Shown here piece by piece: positions 9,117-18,678 of a stretch of 64,000 nt of DNA. The stretch lies in contig NZ_UFTA01000002.1 of NCBI RefSeq assembly GCF_900445265.1, positions 1,550,001 through 1,614,000 on the forward strand, given 5' to 3'. This stretch comes from Anaerococcus octavius (GTDB taxonomy: Bacteria; Bacillota; Clostridia; Tissierellales; Peptoniphilaceae). A program made the position numbers and the translations under genes. Each line of letters opens with the position of its first letter. The stretch's first letter is position 1. The notes under the pieces are model-generated. The model searched no databases. It was given only the letters and a program-made list of their open reading frames with translations, and was not told the DNA's origin.

Positions 9117-10223
9117 TTATATATTATTTATTTCTCTAACTCTAAGGCAGGCTACAAAATGCCCTGGTTTTACTTCTTCTAGGGCTACATCTTCTTGCCT
9201 ACACTTATCTTTTGCATAAGGGCACCTATCTACAAATCTGCATCCGCCACCTATATTTATAGGGCTTGGTACATCTCCTTCTAGCTTTATAGTTTCCTTG
9301 CTCCTTTGAACTTCAGGATCAGCTATAGGAATTGCTGATAATAAGGCTTTGGTATATGGGTGTAGGGGATTTTCGTAAAGTTCATCAGACTCTGATAATT
9401 CCATCATGCGTCCTAGATACATTACTCCTACCCTATCAGAAATATACCTTACCATTGATAAGTCATGGGCTATAAATAAAAGTGTAAGTCCTAGTTCATT
9501 TTGTAAATCTTTTAGTAAGTTTACAACCTGAGCTTGGATAGAAACATCTAGGGCTGATATTGGCTCGTCACAGACTATAAAGTCTGGATCAAGGGCTAGG
9601 GCTCTTGCAATACCAATTCTTTGTCTTTGGCCACCTGAAAATTCATGAGGGAATCTTTGAGCATGTTCGCTACTAAGTCCTACTAGCTTTAATAGGCTAA
9701 TAACTTTTTCTTTTCTTTCACTCTTAGTTCCTATGTTATAAATTTCAAGGGGTTCAGCTATGATATCTTCTACTGTCATACGAGGGTCTAGGGAAGCGTA
9801 AGGGTCTTGAAAGATCATTTGCATTTTTTGGCGAATATCTTTCATTTGGCGGTTTTTAAGCTTATAGATATCTACACCGTTAAAGTTAACTTCTCCTCCT
9901 GTTGGCTCATAGAGTCTAAGGATAGTCCTACCTGCAGTAGACTTTCCACATCCAGATTCTCCTACTAATCCAAAAGTTTCTCCTGGATATATATTAAAAC
10001 TTAAATCATCTACAGCATGCAAAAGTCCCTTGTCAACTTTAAAAAACTTTGAAATAGAATTTACTTTTATTATTGGATCCTTATCATAAATATTTTTATT
10101 AGTACTCTTTACCTTTAGTAGATCATCTTTAGAATTTTCAGATATTTCTTCTTCATTAACTTTTACTACTGATAAGTGGTCAGTTTCTCTAATAATTTCT
10201 TTATTTTCATTAATTTTTGTCAT
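9117..10223 (-). CDS. oppF: Oligopeptide ABC transporter ATPase OppF
   Basis: This 368-residue cytoplasmic ATPase is one of the two that power peptide import. After a charged N-terminal extension of about 48 residues not needed for the fold, it shows Walker [10 protein letters not shown], the Q-loop [13 protein letters not shown], signature FSGGQRQR, Walker [13 protein letters not shown] and the switch histidine in LFIAHDLSM. The C-terminal peptide-transporter extension carries the cysteine cluster [16 protein letters not shown], known from Opp/Dpp ATPases. It is the last gene of the opp operon, four bases after oppD, and is followed by a strong terminator. Confidence 0.95.
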   Translation of the reverse strand: MTKINENKEIIRETDHLSVVKVNEEEISENSKDDLLKVKSTNKNIYDKDPIIKVNSISKFFKVDKGLLHAVDDLSFNIYPGETFGLVGESGCGKSTAGRTILRLYEPTGGEVNFNGVDIYKLKNRQMKDIRQKMQMIFQDPYASLDPRMTVEDIIAEPLEIYNIGTKSERKEKVISLLKLVGLSSEHAQRFPHEFSGGQRQRIGIARALALDPDFIVCDEPISALDVSIQAQVVNLLKDLQNELGLTLLFIAHDLSMVRYISDRVGVMYLGRMMELSESDELYENPLHPYTKALLSAIPIADPEVQRSKETIKLEGDVPSPINIGGGCRFVDRCPYAKDKCRQEDVALEEVKPGHFVACLRVREINNI

Positions 10224-10227
10224 TTGC

Positions 10228-11217
10228 TTATCTCATTTCTATATAAGAAGGGTGTTTTTTAAAACATCTGCTGCAGTGACATTTTTTAATATTATAAAAA
10301 TCAGGTATATTTTTTTCACAAACTACCATTGCCTCATCACACCTATCAAAAAATGCACAACCTAAAGGTGGTTTATATAAGTCTGGTGGTGTACCTTCAA
10401 TAGCATTTAGCGCTTCATTTCTATTCATATTTAGCTTTGGTACAGCTTCTAATAATTTGCGAGTATAAGGATGGCTAGGATTGTTAAAAATCTCATCTAC
10501 CGAACCTTCTTCAACTATTTGCCCTGCATACATTACAATAATATCATCAGCCATATCTGCCACAACTCCTAAATCGTGAGTGATAATTATTATTGAGTTG
10601 CCTTCTTGCTTTTGTATTTCTTTCATGAGGTCTAAAATTTGAGCTTGGACTGTCACATCTAGGGCTGTAGTAGGTTCATCAGCAATTAAAAGATCCGGTC
10701 TAACAGCCATTGCTATAGCTATCATTACTCTTTGCCTCATACCACCTGAAAATTCATGAGGATACTGATCAATTCTTTTTTCCGCTTGTGGAACACTTAC
10801 TTTTTTTAGCATTTCTATGGCTATTTGCCTAGCTTCACTATTGGATATTTTTTTATGACGTTTTAGCCCTTCTACTATTTGCTTTCCAACTTTCATTGTT
10901 GGATTTAGACTGGTCATAGGATCTTGAAACACCATGGAGATTTCATTGCCACGGATATTTGTCATTTCCTTTTCTGATTTTTCTAAAAGATTTTCACCCT
11001 TAAAAACTATTTCTCCACCCTTATATAAAACTGGAGGTTTTGGTAAAAGTTGCATTATTGCATTTGCTGAAACAGATTTACCACATCCTGATTCTCCAAC
11101 TATAGCCAAAGTTTTACCTTTTTCTAGATTATAGGAAATGCCTCTAACAGCTTCTACTTCACCAAAAAAAGTTTGAAATGATACTTTTAAATCTCTAACT
11201 TCTAATAAATTTTCCAT
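10228..11217 (-). CDS. oppD: Oligopeptide ABC transporter ATPase OppD
   Basis: The 329-residue partner ATPase of OppF has Walker A GESGCGKS near residue 40, the Q-loop [17 protein letters not shown], signature FSGGMRQR, Walker [15 protein letters not shown] and [10 protein letters not shown]. The C-terminal region contains the family's cysteine motif (GCAFFDRC and further Cys pairs), with additional cysteines close to the end. It lies between oppC (six bases upstream) and oppF (four bases downstream). Sequence cannot separate oligopeptide from dipeptide specificity. Confidence 0.95.
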   Translation of the reverse strand: MENLLEVRDLKVSFQTFFGEVEAVRGISYNLEKGKTLAIVGESGCGKSVSANAIMQLLPKPPVLYKGGEIVFKGENLLEKSEKEMTNIRGNEISMVFQDPMTSLNPTMKVGKQIVEGLKRHKKISNSEARQIAIEMLKKVSVPQAEKRIDQYPHEFSGGMRQRVMIAIAMAVRPDLLIADEPTTALDVTVQAQILDLMKEIQKQEGNSIIIITHDLGVVADMADDIIVMYAGQIVEEGSVDEIFNNPSHPYTRKLLEAVPKLNMNRNEALNAIEGTPPDLYKPPLGCAFFDRCDEAMVVCEKNIPDFYNIKKCHCSRCFKKHPSYIEMR

Positions 11218-11223
11218 CTTAAC

Positions 11224-12171
11224 CTACTTTCTAAGCCTTGGATCTAGTGCATCACGCAATCCATCACCTAGCACATTAAAGGCAAACATAATTAAAGATA
11301 TAATCAATGCTGGATAGAATATTTGATAATACAAATCTATGCCCATTACAGCTAAACCATCATTTGCTAAAACTCCTAGTGAAGGTTGAGGTGGTTGAAG
11401 CCCTAAACTTAAAAATGATAAAGTTGCTTCTGAAAATATAGCACGAGGAATAGTAAGAGTTAGATTTACTAAAATTGGACCAAGTGTATTTGGTAAAATG
11501 TGTTTTCTTAGAATATATGATGGTGAAGCACCCAGAGATCGTGATGCCAAAGCATATTCTGATTGTTTAAGTTGTAAAACTTGACCACGTACTAAAAGTG
11601 CCATAGGAACCCATCCAGTTATACTCATTGCTATTACCAAGGTAAGCAATGATGCACCTTGTTGGGATGAAAAAGTTACTGAAATTAGTATTACTATTAG
11701 CATATAGGGAATAGCATATATAATTTCAGCAATACGCATCATAATGGAATCCACTCTAGGACTTGCCATACCTGCTATACCTCCATAAGTTACACCTATA
11801 ATAAAATCAAACGCTGCTGCAAGTATTCCTATTAAAAGTGAGTATCTTATACCATAGCACACACGAGTAAATAAATCACGACCCAACTCGTCAGTTCCAA
11901 ACCAGTTCTCATCATCAGGTATACTATTAATTTTTAAAAAGTTTTGCTCTGCATAATCAACATTAGTAAACTTTGGTCCTACAAAAGCCATTATTAATAA
12001 AGCTATGATTATAAAAATTCCTAGCATAGCCAATTTATTTTGCCTAAGTCTTCTAAAAACATCTGACCAATAACCTATAGTTGGTCGTGTTATTTTTTCT
12101 TTATCTGTATCTTTTTTTACAGGTCTAAAAGATTCAGGAGTTAGTTTTAAAGTTTCTATATTCTTTTCCAT
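11224..12171 (-). CDS. oppC: Oligopeptide ABC transporter permease OppC
   Basis: The protein has 315 residues. A cytoplasmic N-terminus rich in charge leads to a first membrane segment near residue 55, then an extracellular loop with the typical FGTDELGRDLFTRV, followed by five more membrane segments. The inner-membrane coupling motif is seen around ALASRSLGASPSYILRKHIL, matching the EAA loop of binding-protein-dependent permeases. It ends with DPRLRK, as OppC/DppC proteins usually do. It is two bases from oppB and six from oppD. Confidence 0.95.
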   Translation of the reverse strand: MEKNIETLKLTPESFRPVKKDTDKEKITRPTIGYWSDVFRRLRQNKLAMLGIFIIIALLIMAFVGPKFTNVDYAEQNFLKINSIPDDENWFGTDELGRDLFTRVCYGIRYSLLIGILAAAFDFIIGVTYGGIAGMASPRVDSIMMRIAEIIYAIPYMLIVILISVTFSSQQGASLLTLVIAMSITGWVPMALLVRGQVLQLKQSEYALASRSLGASPSYILRKHILPNTLGPILVNLTLTIPRAIFSEATLSFLSLGLQPPQPSLGVLANDGLAVMGIDLYYQIFYPALIISLIMFAFNVLGDGLRDALDPRLRK

Positions 12172-12173
12172 TT

Positions 12174-13097
12174 TTAGTTCCTCGCTATATCTATTCTAGG
12201 GTCAATTATTCCATAAAGAATATCAACTATAAGAAGTAAAATTATTAGAATAAATGAATAAAAAATTGTTGTTCCCATTATTAGAGTATAGTCTCTATTT
12301 CCTATAGATGTTACAAAAAATGCACCAAGTCCTGGTATACCAAATATTTTTTCAATTACAAAAGATCCTGTAATGAGTCCTGCAAGAGTAGTACCCATTG
12401 TAGAAACTATAGGTAAGATTGCATTTCTAACCGCATGGTTCATTATAACCCTAATCTTAGAAAGACCTTTTGATTTTGCTGTTTTTACATAATCTTGTCC
12501 TAAAACTTCAAGCATAGATGATCTCATAAGTCTAGCACTAGATGCCATTGGCATAAATGAAAGTGCTAAAGATGGCAAGATGGTATGCCTAAACGAACCC
12601 CAGCCACCTATTGGGAAAAATTCTGATTCTTGAGCTATAAATTTTATAAATATAGTAGCTAAAATAAAGCTCGGTACAGAAATACCTATAAGAGCTATAA
12701 TCATCATTATGTAATCTGGTGCCTTATTTTGATAAAGGGCTGCTATAGAACCAAAAAGTGGTCCTAAAATCATAGCAATAATAAAAGCTTGTAAACCAAG
12801 TCTAGCAGATACTGGTGCTCCTCTTTTTATCATTTGATTTACATTTTCTGCACTAGAATACATAGAATCACCTAGGTCTCCATGAACTACATTTTTTAAA
12901 TATATGGAATATTGAGTGCTGAGAGGTTGATCTAGACCATATCTTTTATTTAATGAGTCATAAACTGCTGCTGGCATCCTACCTTCCTTGGAAAATGGAT
13001 CTCCCGGGACAGCATGCATCATAATAAAAGTTACTGTAATAATCACCCACATAGTAATTATTGCAAGTATAAGTCTCTTTCCAATAAATTTTTTCAT
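12174..13097 (-). CDS. oppB: Oligopeptide ABC transporter permease OppB
   Basis: The 307 residues begin with a membrane segment (KRLILAIITMWVIITVTFIM) and the conserved HAVPGDPF, characteristic of OppB/DppB. Five further membrane segments follow, with the EAA loop in DYVKTAKSKGLSKIRVIMNH. It pairs with OppC to form the channel. It is the first gene after the long hairpin element that separates it from oppA, so its expression may be lower than that of oppA. No separate promoter is obvious in the 153-base gap. Confidence 0.95.
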   Translation of the reverse strand: MKKFIGKRLILAIITMWVIITVTFIMMHAVPGDPFSKEGRMPAAVYDSLNKRYGLDQPLSTQYSIYLKNVVHGDLGDSMYSSAENVNQMIKRGAPVSARLGLQAFIIAMILGPLFGSIAALYQNKAPDYIMMIIALIGISVPSFILATIFIKFIAQESEFFPIGGWGSFRHTILPSLALSFMPMASSARLMRSSMLEVLGQDYVKTAKSKGLSKIRVIMNHAVRNAILPIVSTMGTTLAGLITGSFVIEKIFGIPGLGAFFVTSIGNRDYTLIMGTTIFYSFILIILLLIVDILYGIIDPRIDIARN

Positions 13098-13134
13098 TAT
13101 TATCCCCTTCCATTAAATAATTTGTATTAAAATA

Positions 13135-13217
13135 AAAAACCGATTGAACTTAGCAAGGAGGAGGTCTAGGGTGAATTTTTCCACCCTAGAACAGTAATGC
13201 TAATCTTATCGATTTTT
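13135..13217 (-). terminator. Large two-part hairpin between oppA and oppB, likely partial terminator
   Basis: An inner perfect 9-bp stem (TCTAGGGTG 13165-13173 with 13182-13190) sits inside an outer imperfect stem (13135-13155 with 13198-13217, pairing TTAGCA with TGCTAA and CGAT with ATCG). On the transcribed minus strand the outer stem ends in CGGTTTTTTATTTT, a U-tract. It probably lets only part of the transcription from oppA continue into oppBCDF, a common way to make more binding protein than permease. The strand also contains CCTCCTCCTT, which could mask ribosome-binding sites. Confidence 0.65.
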
Positions 13218-13250
13218 TACTAAATATATAACTTTTAGACTCTTATCATT

Positions 13251-14996
13251 TTATCTTTGAGAAAGATCAATATCTGCAAATGTTAATGTTGGGTAGTTTA
13301 TGCTAGTTTTGTAAACTCCACTAACATATGGTTTTTGCATATATGGTTGAGTGTAGAAATAAATTGGTATGATTGGCATATCATCTATTAATATTTTTTC
13401 AGCTTCTGCCATTTTTTCAAATCTAAATTCATTATCAGCTGAATCACCAACTTCTGCCATTAACTTATCAAAATCTTTATTGGAGTAGAATACATCATTG
13501 TTTCCATTATCAGTCATCATTATATCGAGCATTGTATTTGGATCTAGGTAATCTCCTACCCAGCCTGCCCTAGCAATTTTATAATCACCATTTTTTCTTC
13601 TATCGATAACTACTTTAAATTCAGCATTTTCTAATTGGAAGTCTACACCAAAGGCTTGTTTCCACATTTGTTGAACAGCTTGAGCTATATTTCTGTGAGC
13701 TTCGTTTGTATTAAATAATATAACTGTTCCATTCAAATCTTCTAATTTCATGCCTTCTTCAGCAAGTCCTTCTTCAAGTAGATCTTTAGCTTTTTCTTTA
13801 TCTTCTTTAATTAGATTGCCATTTCTATCTCTGAATTCTTTGCCGTCTGGGTCTAAAAATCCGAATGGTACCAAACCTTCTGCTGGAATTTGTCCACCTT
13901 TTGTGATATTTTCAACTATAGCTTTTCTATCAATAGCCATAGATAAGGCATTTCTAACTTTTGCATTGTTAAATGGTTTTTCTTTGTTATTAAATTGGTA
14001 ATAATATGTTGCTACATCTCCACCAATTATTAGTTCTGGATTATCTTCTTTGATAAGTTTATCTACTACTGCTGTTGGTGGATTTATAATAAAGTCATAT
14101 TCGCCACCTTCATATTTAGTATATTGTGTATTTTGTTCTTCAATTATATCTAAGTCGATACCATCAAGTTTTACTTCATCAGCTCTATACCAATCTGGAT
14201 TTTTTCTTAGAGTGATTTTTTGATTGTGATCCCAGCCTGTTATCTTAAAAGGACCATTTGATACAAACTCTGTATTTGTTGGGTCTTTTGCCCAGTCAGC
14301 ATTTGCTTCAACAACATTTTGATTTACTGGATATAAGGTATAAAATGCTGTTAACCCTAAAAAGTATGGTGATGGTTTTTTAAGTTTTACTTCTAGAGTT
14401 TTATCATCTATACTTTTGATTCCTATATCATCTGCTGATCCGTCACCGTTTAGATATTCTTCAGCCCCTACTACATAGTTTGAAATTTGGTAAGCATAAT
14501 CAGATGCAAGTTTAGGATCTACTACTCTTTTCCAAGCATATTCAAAATCACTTGCTTTTACTGGATCTCCATTTGACCATTTTGCATTTTCTCTTATGTG
14601 GAATGTATATGTAAGTCCATCGTCTGATTCATCGTATGATTCAGCCATAGCTGGTGCTAAATCACCATTTTCATCATAAGACATAAGACCTGTAAATGCG
14701 TGTTGTAAAATCCATGACTCATGAGTACCTTTAGCCAGAGCTGGATCTAAAGAAGCTGGTTCTGAGGAGTTATTTGTTCTTAGTATTTTTTCTCCTTGGG
14801 CTTCTTTGTCACTATTTTCCTTACTTTCTTCTTTTTCTTTTGATTCTGCTTGGTTTTTATCTTCTGAATCTTGATTTTGTGTACTTGCTACTTCTTCATT
14901 CTTTTCTTTAGCTTGATCATTATTGCCGCCACAGGCTGTAAATGCTACAAGCATAAACAATAAAAGAATACTTAAACTTAACTTTCGATTTTTCAT
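13251..14996 (-). CDS. oppA: Oligopeptide-binding lipoprotein OppA
   Basis: This extracellular peptide-binding protein (SBP_bac_5 family) delivers peptides to OppBC. The start is taken as ATG 14994-14996, with GGAGG five bases upstream; an ATG at 15008 overlaps that Shine-Dalgarno. The signal peptide ends in the lipobox AFTAC, with lipidated Cys near residue 22, followed by a low-complexity Glu/Lys/Ser linker to about residue 70. The mature protein has the family's hallmark regions: ILRTNNSSEPASLDPAL at the start, YTFHIRENAKWSNGDPVKAS, and FNTNEAHRNIAQAVQQMW. It is first in the operon behind a good promoter. Confidence 0.95.
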   Translation of the reverse strand: MKNRKLSLSILLLFMLVAFTACGGNNDQAKEKNEEVASTQNQDSEDKNQAESKEKEESKENSDKEAQGEKILRTNNSSEPASLDPALAKGTHESWILQHAFTGLMSYDENGDLAPAMAESYDESDDGLTYTFHIRENAKWSNGDPVKASDFEYAWKRVVDPKLASDYAYQISNYVVGAEEYLNGDGSADDIGIKSIDDKTLEVKLKKPSPYFLGLTAFYTLYPVNQNVVEANADWAKDPTNTEFVSNGPFKITGWDHNQKITLRKNPDWYRADEVKLDGIDLDIIEEQNTQYTKYEGGEYDFIINPPTAVVDKLIKEDNPELIIGGDVATYYYQFNNKEKPFNNAKVRNALSMAIDRKAIVENITKGGQIPAEGLVPFGFLDPDGKEFRDRNGNLIKEDKEKAKDLLEEGLAEEGMKLEDLNGTVILFNTNEAHRNIAQAVQQMWKQAFGVDFQLENAEFKVVIDRRKNGDYKIARAGWVGDYLDPNTMLDIMMTDNGNNDVFYSNKDFDKLMAEVGDSADNEFRFEKMAEAEKILIDDMPIIPIYFYTQPYMQKPYVSGVYKTSINYPTLTFADIDLSQR

Positions 14997-15018
14997 CTCT
15001 TCCTCCATTTAGTTTACT

Positions 15019-15039
15019 AATGTATTAGAGCGATACATT
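15019..15039. promoter_or_regulatory. Inverted repeat downstream of the oppA promoter
   Basis: AATGTAT (15019-15025) and ATACATT (15033-15039) form a 7-bp inverted repeat with a seven-base centre, located just after the predicted transcription start and before the oppA Shine-Dalgarno. It could be a repressor operator or a weak 5' hairpin. No regulator was identified for it. Confidence 0.4.
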
Positions 15040-15048
15040 GTTATAGAT

Positions 15049-15077
15049 ATTCTAATACAAGTTATGCCTTTTGTAAA
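15049..15077 (-). promoter_or_regulatory. oppA promoter
   Basis: On the minus strand TTTACA (15072-15077) and TAGAAT (15049-15054) are separated by exactly 17 bases, a good match to a vegetative sigma-A promoter. The predicted start is near 15042, giving an untranslated leader of about 45 bases for oppA. Confidence 0.7.
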
Positions 15078-15186
15078 GTATTTTTTTATTTATTTTAAAA
15101 AAATATTATAAATATGTATTTACTTGTTGAGTTTACAATCGTTCTTTTAAGCTATGTATTATTTATAAATCCATAGATTTTTGTAC

Positions 15187-15215
15187 AAAAAAATCACCCA
15201 CAAGGGATGATTTTT
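15187..15215 (-). terminator. Terminator of the CNNM/CorC-type gene
   Basis: AAAATCACCC pairs with GGGATGATTTT (one bulged base) around a short loop, and on the minus strand the stem is followed by TTTTTTT. It directly overlaps the stop codon of the gene at 15214 and isolates oppA from it. Confidence 0.8.
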
Positions 15216-16566
15216 AATTATCAGATTCTTCTAATATTTCATTGTCATTGGCATATTGTTGATCTTTTAGTTTTCTAATCCTACAGGCTTTTATCCTATT
15301 ATCCTCAATATATAGGATTTTGATTTCATAGCCATTATAAATAAGGGTTTCGTTTGCTCCTTCTTCTGGAATATAACCTAGGGAATCTATTATAAAGCCA
15401 CCTAGGGAATCAAAGTTTTCATTTTCCTCATCTATATCCATAGGAATTTTTTCATTTAAGTCTTTGATATTCATAGAAGCTTTTACAACATAAACTCCCT
15501 TACGATTTTCTCTAAATTCGCTTGAAAGATTTACTCCATCGTCTAAATCTCCTACTATTTCTTCTAGAAGGTCGTCTATGGTTACTACTCCTGCAAACCC
15601 ACCGTATTCATCTATTAAAACTGCCATATGAATATGTTTTATTTGCATATCAGCAAATAATTTATCTGTTTCAATTTTGTCGGGTGCAAAATAAGCAGGC
15701 TTTACTAGACTTTTTAGGTGTACATTTTTTATCCCAACCCTGGTTGCTTCTAATAAGTAATCTTTGGTATAAAGTATACCCAAGATATTATCTACTTCGT
15801 CTTCATAAACAGGTATTCTAGAATGTTTTATCTTTGTAAACTCGTCTAACCAAGTTCTTTGATCATCATTTACGTCTATCATAAAAACATCTGTTCTTGC
15901 TGTCATTATTTCTTCTGCAATTAAATCATCAAAGCCCATAATGGAATGGATCATTTTTGATTCCATAGGGCGGATGATACCTTGATTTTCTCCAACTTGG
16001 AATATAGATTTTATCTGCTCGCTTGTAACTTCTTTTTCGACGGTTCCTGCTTCTATACCAAAGATATTCATAAAAAAGTTTGTTACAGATATAGTTATAG
16101 AAACTAAAGGTTTGGTCAAAAACATGACAAACATAGTAAGGCCTACAGTGTATCTGGTTATTTTCATAGGAAATCTTACACCAATTCTTTGTGGAATCTT
16201 ATCCACAAATATAACTTTTATAATCGAGTATAAAACTATTTCAATAAAAGTCATCCAACTTAAAGATAACTTTCCATTAAAGAAAAATCCATCAGTACTT
16301 ATATCACTTAATCTTTTTGAAATGTAAGCAATAGTTAAAAGGGATAATATTATATTTATTATGTCGAAAGATTGATTTAGTCTATCTTGATCCGATACAA
16401 TCTTTAAGATAGTCCTAGTTTTTGTGTCATTTTCTTTCTCTTCCTCTAACTTCATTGGATTTAATGTAATTAATCCTGTGTGAATGGCTGTAAAAGTACC
16501 ATTAATTATTAAAAATAATATTATAATAAGAATTGTAATTAAGCTATGGTAGGGGCCTTGATCCAT
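15214..16566 (-). CDS. CNNM/CorC-family membrane protein with CBS domains (hemolysin-like)
   Basis: The 450 residues show the standard order of this family. A DUF21/CNNM membrane domain with about four hydrophobic segments covers residues 5-190, a CBS pair follows (EEIMTARTDVFMIDVNDDQ, then HIHMAVLIDEYGGFAGVVT), and a CorC_HlyC domain closes the protein (about 350-435). The family is linked to Mg2+/Co2+ or Na+-coupled Mg2+ export and to nucleotide sensing through the CBS domains; 'hemolysin' is a historic name. GGAG precedes the ATG at 16564-16566. The gene has its own terminator, so it is probably monocistronic. Confidence 0.9.
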   Translation of the reverse strand: MDQGPYHSLITILIIILFLIINGTFTAIHTGLITLNPMKLEEEKENDTKTRTILKIVSDQDRLNQSFDIINIILSLLTIAYISKRLSDISTDGFFFNGKLSLSWMTFIEIVLYSIIKVIFVDKIPQRIGVRFPMKITRYTVGLTMFVMFLTKPLVSITISVTNFFMNIFGIEAGTVEKEVTSEQIKSIFQVGENQGIIRPMESKMIHSIMGFDDLIAEEIMTARTDVFMIDVNDDQRTWLDEFTKIKHSRIPVYEDEVDNILGILYTKDYLLEATRVGIKNVHLKSLVKPAYFAPDKIETDKLFADMQIKHIHMAVLIDEYGGFAGVVTIDDLLEEIVGDLDDGVNLSSEFRENRKGVYVVKASMNIKDLNEKIPMDIDEENENFDSLGGFIIDSLGYIPEEGANETLIYNGYEIKILYIEDNRIKACRIRKLKDQQYANDNEILEESDN

Positions 16567-16644
16567 TTATATTCTCTCCGTTCTTTTTTTATCTAAGAAT
16601 GACTATATACATTATTTTTGCTATTGTCAAAACAATTATATACA

Positions 16645-16685
16645 AAAAAAGAGTTCACCTCAAATTACAGGCTGAGCTCTTTTTT
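16645..16685 (-). terminator. Terminator overlapping the end of the NhaC gene
   Basis: AAAAAAGAG at 16645-16653 pairs with CTCTTTTTT at 16677-16685, with a second small CTCA/TGAG pairing inside. On the minus strand the stem begins within the last codons of the antiporter gene and is followed by TTTTTTTG. Coding and termination signals therefore overlap. Confidence 0.75.
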
Positions 16686-18269
16686 ATTTTTTAATTTTAA
16701 TATATACATCAAGGCAAAAATTACTATCAAACCAAAAGATAAAGATATAAGAGCTGAATGAGTAAATCCTGCTATGATATATGCTACTGCAGATATAGCT
16801 GCAACACTCATACCATAAGGTAATTGAGTTTTAACATGATCAATATGAATACAACCTGCCCCTGTGGATGACATTATAGTTGTATCAGATATTGGAGATA
16901 AATGATCTCCGCATACTGCCCCCGAAAGAGTAGCTGATATGCCTATAAAGAATATTGGATCTGTCGGTTCAAACATAGATACAACAATTGGTATCAAAAT
17001 TCCAAATGTCCCCCAGCTTGTTCCTGTGGCAAAGGCAAGAAATATTGCAACTATAAAAATTACAACTGGCAAAAATGAATTTAAACTTCCTGCAACATTT
17101 TCCATAAGTCCACCTACATATTGAGTCGACCCCAATAGGTCATTAGATATATTCTTTAAACTTGTCGCCATGGTCAAGATCAAAATAGCTGCTACCATTG
17201 AAGAAAATCCTTCAGAAATAGCATCCATCGATTTTTCAAATGTTATAGATTTTTTCACTACAAAAAATATTATAGTGATTATTAGCGCAATAATAGATCC
17301 CATAGCAAGAGCTATTGATGAATCTGTGTTGGCAAAAGCATTCACAAAGTCATGATAAAAAGGACTATTTAAATCGAAAAACCCACCTACATTAATTAGA
17401 CTAATCACACAAGAAATAATCAAAACTAATACAGGAAAAACCAAATCAATTACAGATCCATTTAAATTTTGATCTAAATCATCAGTAGCAACATCCTTAC
17501 TAATACCTAGATTTCCTTCTTTTATAGCTCTTTGTTCGTATTTTTTCATTGGACCAAAATCATTGTCAAAGGCTATAATATTTATTACAAAAACCAAGGT
17601 CAAAAGAGAGTAAAAGTTAAAAGGAATTGATCTTACAAATAACTCTATACCTGACATATGACTATTTTCGGCATATCCTGAAACAGCAGCAGCCCATGAA
17701 GAGATAGGTGCTATCATACAAACAGGAGCCGCAGTTGCATCTATTATGTAAGCAAGTTTTGCTCTTGATACCTTGTGGGAATCAGTTATAGATTTCATAA
17801 CAGATCCACTTGTTAAACAATTAAAATAATCATCAATAAATAGCATTATACACAAGCAAAATGTAGCAAGTTGTGAGCCTTTTCTAGTCTTTATTTTGGA
17901 ATTAGCCCAATCTCCAAATGCTTTGGATCCTCCTGAATAATTTATAAGTACAACCATTATTCCAAGAACTACTAAGAATATAAAAATTCCTGAACTTCCT
18001 GAAATAGAAGTAATAAATCCTTCTTGAACTAAATTATTTAGAAAAACTCCAAATGATCCGCTTGATGATAAAATTGCCCCTGTAACAATCCCTAAAAATA
18101 AAGATGAGAATACTTCTTTTGTAAATAATGCTACAAAAATAGCTACTAAAGGTGGAAAAAGTGACCAAATACTCGCTTCAGTAGTTTTTCCTGTTATTGC
18201 AATATATATAGCAAGCCCTACAGATAGCAAGGCAATTGCCAGGGCTGGTTTTAACTTTTTAGTATCCAT
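16665..18269 (-). CDS. NhaC-family Na+/H+ (or amino-acid/organic-acid) antiporter
   Basis: The start is ATG 18267-18269, with GAGAGG six bases upstream; an upstream in-frame start at 18341 gives 24 extra residues and no ribosome site. The 534 residues form about 12 membrane segments. Family hallmarks are LFIDDYFNCLTSGSVMK, APISSWAAAVSGY, the glycine-rich GTSWGTFGILIPI, and CGDHLSPISDTTIMSSTGAG close to the C-terminus. Members exchange H+ for Na+ or, in some subgroups, malate/lactate or basic amino acids. The nearby Na+-type V-ATPase makes a sodium role attractive, but the substrate is not proven. The gene is probably monocistronic. Confidence 0.85.
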   Translation of the reverse strand: MDTKKLKPALAIALLSVGLAIYIAITGKTTEASIWSLFPPLVAIFVALFTKEVFSSLFLGIVTGAILSSSGSFGVFLNNLVQEGFITSISGSSGIFIFLVVLGIMVVLINYSGGSKAFGDWANSKIKTRKGSQLATFCLCIMLFIDDYFNCLTSGSVMKSITDSHKVSRAKLAYIIDATAAPVCMIAPISSWAAAVSGYAENSHMSGIELFVRSIPFNFYSLLTLVFVINIIAFDNDFGPMKKYEQRAIKEGNLGISKDVATDDLDQNLNGSVIDLVFPVLVLIISCVISLINVGGFFDLNSPFYHDFVNAFANTDSSIALAMGSIIALIITIIFFVVKKSITFEKSMDAISEGFSSMVAAILILTMATSLKNISNDLLGSTQYVGGLMENVAGSLNSFLPVVIFIVAIFLAFATGTSWGTFGILIPIVVSMFEPTDPIFFIGISATLSGAVCGDHLSPISDTTIMSSTGAGCIHIDHVKTQLPYGMSVAAISAVAYIIAGFTHSALISLSFGLIVIFALMYILKLKNKKELSL

Positions 18270-18678
18270 AAAAAACCTCTCTATGAGTTTTAAATATTTA
18301 TAAGAATATCCTTCATATATAATTAGCAAAAGATCTCGCATAAGTTACAAGTTCATTTGCTAAAGTTATAATCACTTATAATTAAACTCAAATATTTTGA
18401 CGTATGCATTATATTATACTTATTTTTTTTGTATATAAAAGTGCCTTTATTAACTATATTTAAGTTTAAAATTATATAAAATTGTCTTAACAATTTTGTA
18501 GCTTTTATAACAATAGAGTTATAAGCACAAAAAAAGAAGACCCATGGTCCTCTTCTTCCATTTCTTTTAGCTTTTTGCATTTAGGAAAATAAGTCCAGTA
18601 AGTATAGCAATTACGCTAGCCTTTGATATTGTTAAAATACTATCGTAATTACATTTTTATACTAAAATAGGATTCTTA
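18270..18678. other. Intergenic region between V-ATPase operon and NhaC gene
   Basis: These 409 bases hold the V-ATPase operon terminator (18534-18557) on the right and the NhaC upstream region on the left. A TATAAT hexamer on the minus strand near 18410-18420 is a likely -10 for the antiporter, although its -35 (CTTTTA) is poor, and would give a leader of about 150 bases. A 75-codon frame (18353-18580) crosses the terminator and has no family features; I do not call it a gene. Confidence 0.55.
18534..18557 (-). terminator. Terminator of the V-type ATPase operon
   Basis: On the minus strand AAGAAGA and TCTTCTT pair, with an inner ACC/GGT pairing around ATG and an asymmetric bulge. The stem is followed by TTTTTTTG. 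It lies about 120 bases after the stop codon of the last ATPase gene. Confidence 0.65.

Noticed and set aside
13135-13217. T-box or metabolite riboswitch between oppA and oppB
   Set aside because: No T-box core or other riboswitch signature was recognised; a partial terminator explains the stems.
18353-18580. 75-codon minus-strand frame
   Set aside because: It runs through the V-ATPase terminator and AT-rich promoter sequence; no conserved features.
18590-18670. Short hydrophobic frame ending NAKS
   Set aside because: It has no usable start codon or ribosome site and lies in the 3' leader of the V-ATPase transcript.
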